Positions 62,435 through 64,000 of a DNA stretch of 64,000 bases are shown here, piece after piece; position 1 is the first letter of the stretch, and every line of letters begins with the position of its first letter. Source of the stretch: Flagellimonas hadalis (GTDB taxonomy: Bacteria; Bacteroidota; Bacteroidia; Flavobacteriales; Flavobacteriaceae); NCBI RefSeq assembly GCF_007785775.2, contig NZ_VNIK02000003.1:152902-216901 (forward strand), written 5' to 3'. The translations under genes were made by a program, and so were the position numbers. The notes beneath the pieces were generated by a model. That model was not told where the DNA came from. It did no database searches and was given only the letters and a program-made list of their open reading frames with translations.

Positions 62435-63667
62435 CTAATCTTCAAATTCTTCCTTGAGGATGCGTACGACCTCGCGGATTGTTTCTTCTTCCAGATCTGT
62501 TCTTTTGATCAAATCGTTGACATCTTGTTCCAAAACACTACGGGCGGTGTCCAGTCCAATCTTCTTGAACTCTTCGATCACCCAGCTTTCTATTTCGTCG
62601 GAGAACTCGGTCAATTCCACATCTTCTTCCACTCCTTCACGGAATACATCTATTTCATAACCAGTCAACTGACCTGCCAATCGTATGTTGTGCCCTCCCC
62701 TACCGATGGCCTTGGAAACCTCATCTGGCTTCAGGTATACTTGGGCAGTTTTTTTCTCGTCGTTCAGCTTAACGGACGACACCCTTGCAGGGCTAAGGGC
62801 ACGGGTCACCATCAACTGTGCATTGTTGGTCCAATTGATCACATCGATGTTCTCATTGCCCAACTCCCTCACGATACCATGGATCCTAGATCCCTTCATG
62901 CCCACACAGGCCCCTACGGGATCGATCCTGTCATCATAGGAATCCACGGCCACTTTGGCTTTCTCTCCTGGGATACGGACCGCTTTTTTGATGGTTATCA
63001 GCCCGTCGAACACCTCTGGGATTTCTTGGAAGAACAATTGCTCCAAGAAAACAGGCGAGGTCCTGGACATGATGATGGTGGGCTTGTTTCCTTTCAGTTC
63101 CACGCTTTCGATGATACCTCTTACGTTGTCCCCTTTGCGGAAGAAATCTGATGGAATCTGTTTTTCCTTTGGAAGAATGATCTCATTCCCTTCATCGTCC
63201 AACAAAATTACGGCCTTATGTCGAATGTGGTGTACCTCTGCGGTATAAATCTCACCTTCAAGGTCCTTGAACTGTTTGTAGATGGTGGTATTGTCATGCT
63301 CGTGGATCTTGGAGATCAAGTTCTGGCGCAAGGCCAAAATGGCCCTTCTTCCCAAATCGATAAGCTTCACCTCTTCCGACACATCTTCGCCGACCTCAAA
63401 ATCGGGCTCTATCTTTCTCGCTTCGGAAAGGGAAATCTCCTCATTGGGGTCTTCCACTTCCCCATCTTCAACGACCACACGGTTTCTCCATATCTCCAAA
63501 TCCCCTTTGTCCGGGTTGATGATGATATCAAAATTGTCGTCAGAACCAAACTTCTTCTTTAGGGCACTTCGGAACACTTCTTCCAAAATGGCCATAAGGG
63601 TCACCCTGTCTATAAACTTATCGTCCTTAAACTCCGAAAAGGATTCGATGAGCGCTAGGTTTTCCAT
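62435..63667 (-). CDS. nusA: transcription termination/antitermination factor NusA
   Basis: 410 residues. N-terminal RNA polymerase-binding domain (about 1-130), S1 domain (about 135-200) and two KH domains (DPVGACVGMKGSRIHGIVRELGNENIDVINW and KAIGRGGHNIRLAGQLTGYEI), with no C-terminal acidic repeat domains, the normal length for Bacteroidota. It stabilises pausing and links to NusG, Rho and ribosome. It lies 12 bases after rimP. Confidence 0.97.
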   Translation of the reverse strand: MENLALIESFSEFKDDKFIDRVTLMAILEEVFRSALKKKFGSDDNFDIIINPDKGDLEIWRNRVVVEDGEVEDPNEEISLSEARKIEPDFEVGEDVSEEVKLIDLGRRAILALRQNLISKIHEHDNTTIYKQFKDLEGEIYTAEVHHIRHKAVILLDDEGNEIILPKEKQIPSDFFRKGDNVRGIIESVELKGNKPTIIMSRTSPVFLEQLFFQEIPEVFDGLITIKKAVRIPGEKAKVAVDSYDDRIDPVGACVGMKGSRIHGIVRELGNENIDVINWTNNAQLMVTRALSPARVSSVKLNDEKKTAQVYLKPDEVSKAIGRGGHNIRLAGQLTGYEIDVFREGVEEDVELTEFSDEIESWVIEEFKKIGLDTARSVLEQDVNDLIKRTDLEEETIREVVRILKEEFED

Positions 63668-63679
63668 TAGCTACTACAA

Positions 63680-64000
63680 TTAAAATTTTAATATGACTTT
63701 TGCTTCTTTGATATCAGAAAATGCAATGTCCTGCTTTTTCTGTACGGTAACTTTCCCTTTCCCTTCGGGCTTAGGCTCGCGGGCCTTCCACTCCAAGGTA
63801 ATATTATTTTCCGAGGTTTGTACCAGCGTGCCCTCCAATTCTTCGGCACCTGTCCTCACCTTTAAAATCCTACCAATATTCTTGGTGTACTGTCGCGGAT
63901 ACATCAAAGGTGATGTGGCCCCTGCCGAGGTGACTTCCAGTGAAAAATCCTCTTCCTCACGATCCAGGTTGTGCTCAATGGCACGGCTTATGTCCATGCA
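63680..64000 (-). CDS. rimP: ribosome maturation factor RimP, C-terminal part (runs off the window)
   Basis: The last 106 codons, of about 150, are in the window; the frame is open to the edge, so the ATG at 63997 is an internal Met ([13 protein letters not shown]). The [12 protein letters not shown] motif ends the N-terminal domain and the remainder is the small Sm-like C-terminal domain ([19 protein letters not shown]). RimP is needed for maturation of the small ribosomal subunit. Confidence 0.93.
   Translation of the reverse strand, partial: CMDISRAIEHNLDREEEDFSLEVTSAGATSPLMYPRQYTKNIGRILKVRTGAEELEGTLVQTSENNITLEWKAREPKPEGKGKVTVQKKQDIAFSDIKEAKVILKF

Noticed and set aside
1..64000. Prophage, insertion sequence, integrase, CRISPR or defence island
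   Set aside because: No transposase, integrase, phage structural gene or regular spaced repeat was seen; the only accessory-looking items are the toxin-antitoxin pair and REP-like repeats.

Overview
The window is chromosomal DNA of a member of the Bacteroidota, almost certainly a Flavobacteriaceae species (marine Muricauda/Flagellimonas/Robiginitalea-type is my best guess from gene content; that genus-level guess is inference). The evidence is a complete SprA (type IX secretion translocon), a PorP/SprF-family protein, an alternative complex III (ActABCDEF) feeding an aa3-type oxidase, LytS/LytTR signalling with a TPR sensor, and several exact matches to the Bacteroidota promoter (TTG or TTTG, about 20 bases, TAnnTTTG). 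I see no rRNA, tRNA, CRISPR array, prophage or insertion sequence. Genes are tightly packed and no stretch longer than 300 bases lacks a gene.

Layout. 1-7.6 kb: start of a Calx-beta repeat surface protein cut by the window edge, fabD, a gamma-carbonic anhydrase-type protein, a LytTR response regulator with its TPR histidine kinase, a divergent vWA protein, and a PorP/SprF protein. 7.7-12.6 kb: Nfu-type iron-sulfur protein with a duplicated N-domain, dodecin, a DUF255 thioredoxin-domain protein, MscS channel, tsaB. 12.6-22.1 kb: an eight-gene MacAB/TolC-like export operon in which two [permease, permease, adaptor] blocks share one ATPase and one TolC. 22.2-27.4 kb: oxidase maturation and subunits (small CxxC membrane protein, DUF420, SCO, a cysteine-free SCO-like protein, subunit IV, two subunits III, heme O synthase). 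27.5-36.3 kb: TonB-family protein, VanZ, gcvH, sprA. 36.3-43.7 kb: ruvA, maeB, an MFS sugar-type transporter, queG, a PIN/RHH toxin-antitoxin pair, ruvB. 44.0-47.1 kb: acyl-CoA oxidase and a DUF2807 protein tail to tail. 47.2-59.0 kb: actABCDEF-coxII-coxI operon ending in a clear terminator. 59.2-64.0 kb: SPOR protein and the rimP-nusA-infB operon (rimP cut by the window edge).

How parts fit. Quinol oxidation by ActA-F passes electrons through c-type cytochromes to the CuA/heme-copper oxidase (subunits I and II next to act; subunits III/IV, heme O synthase and copper-delivery SCO in the separate 22-27 kb block). SprA and PorP/SprF belong to the type IX secretion/gliding machinery, for which the Calx-beta protein is a plausible cargo. 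Items I would look at first: a 21-bp-period direct repeat next to the LytTR operon that looks like its binding site; the ATPase-sharing duplicated exporter; a helix-hairpin-helix tail on ActC; a cysteine-free SCO-like protein plus a 70-residue CxxC protein beside SCO; a direct-repeat operator candidate at the toxin-antitoxin promoter; and a REP-like repeat found in opposite orientation at 2.2 kb and 43.9 kb.
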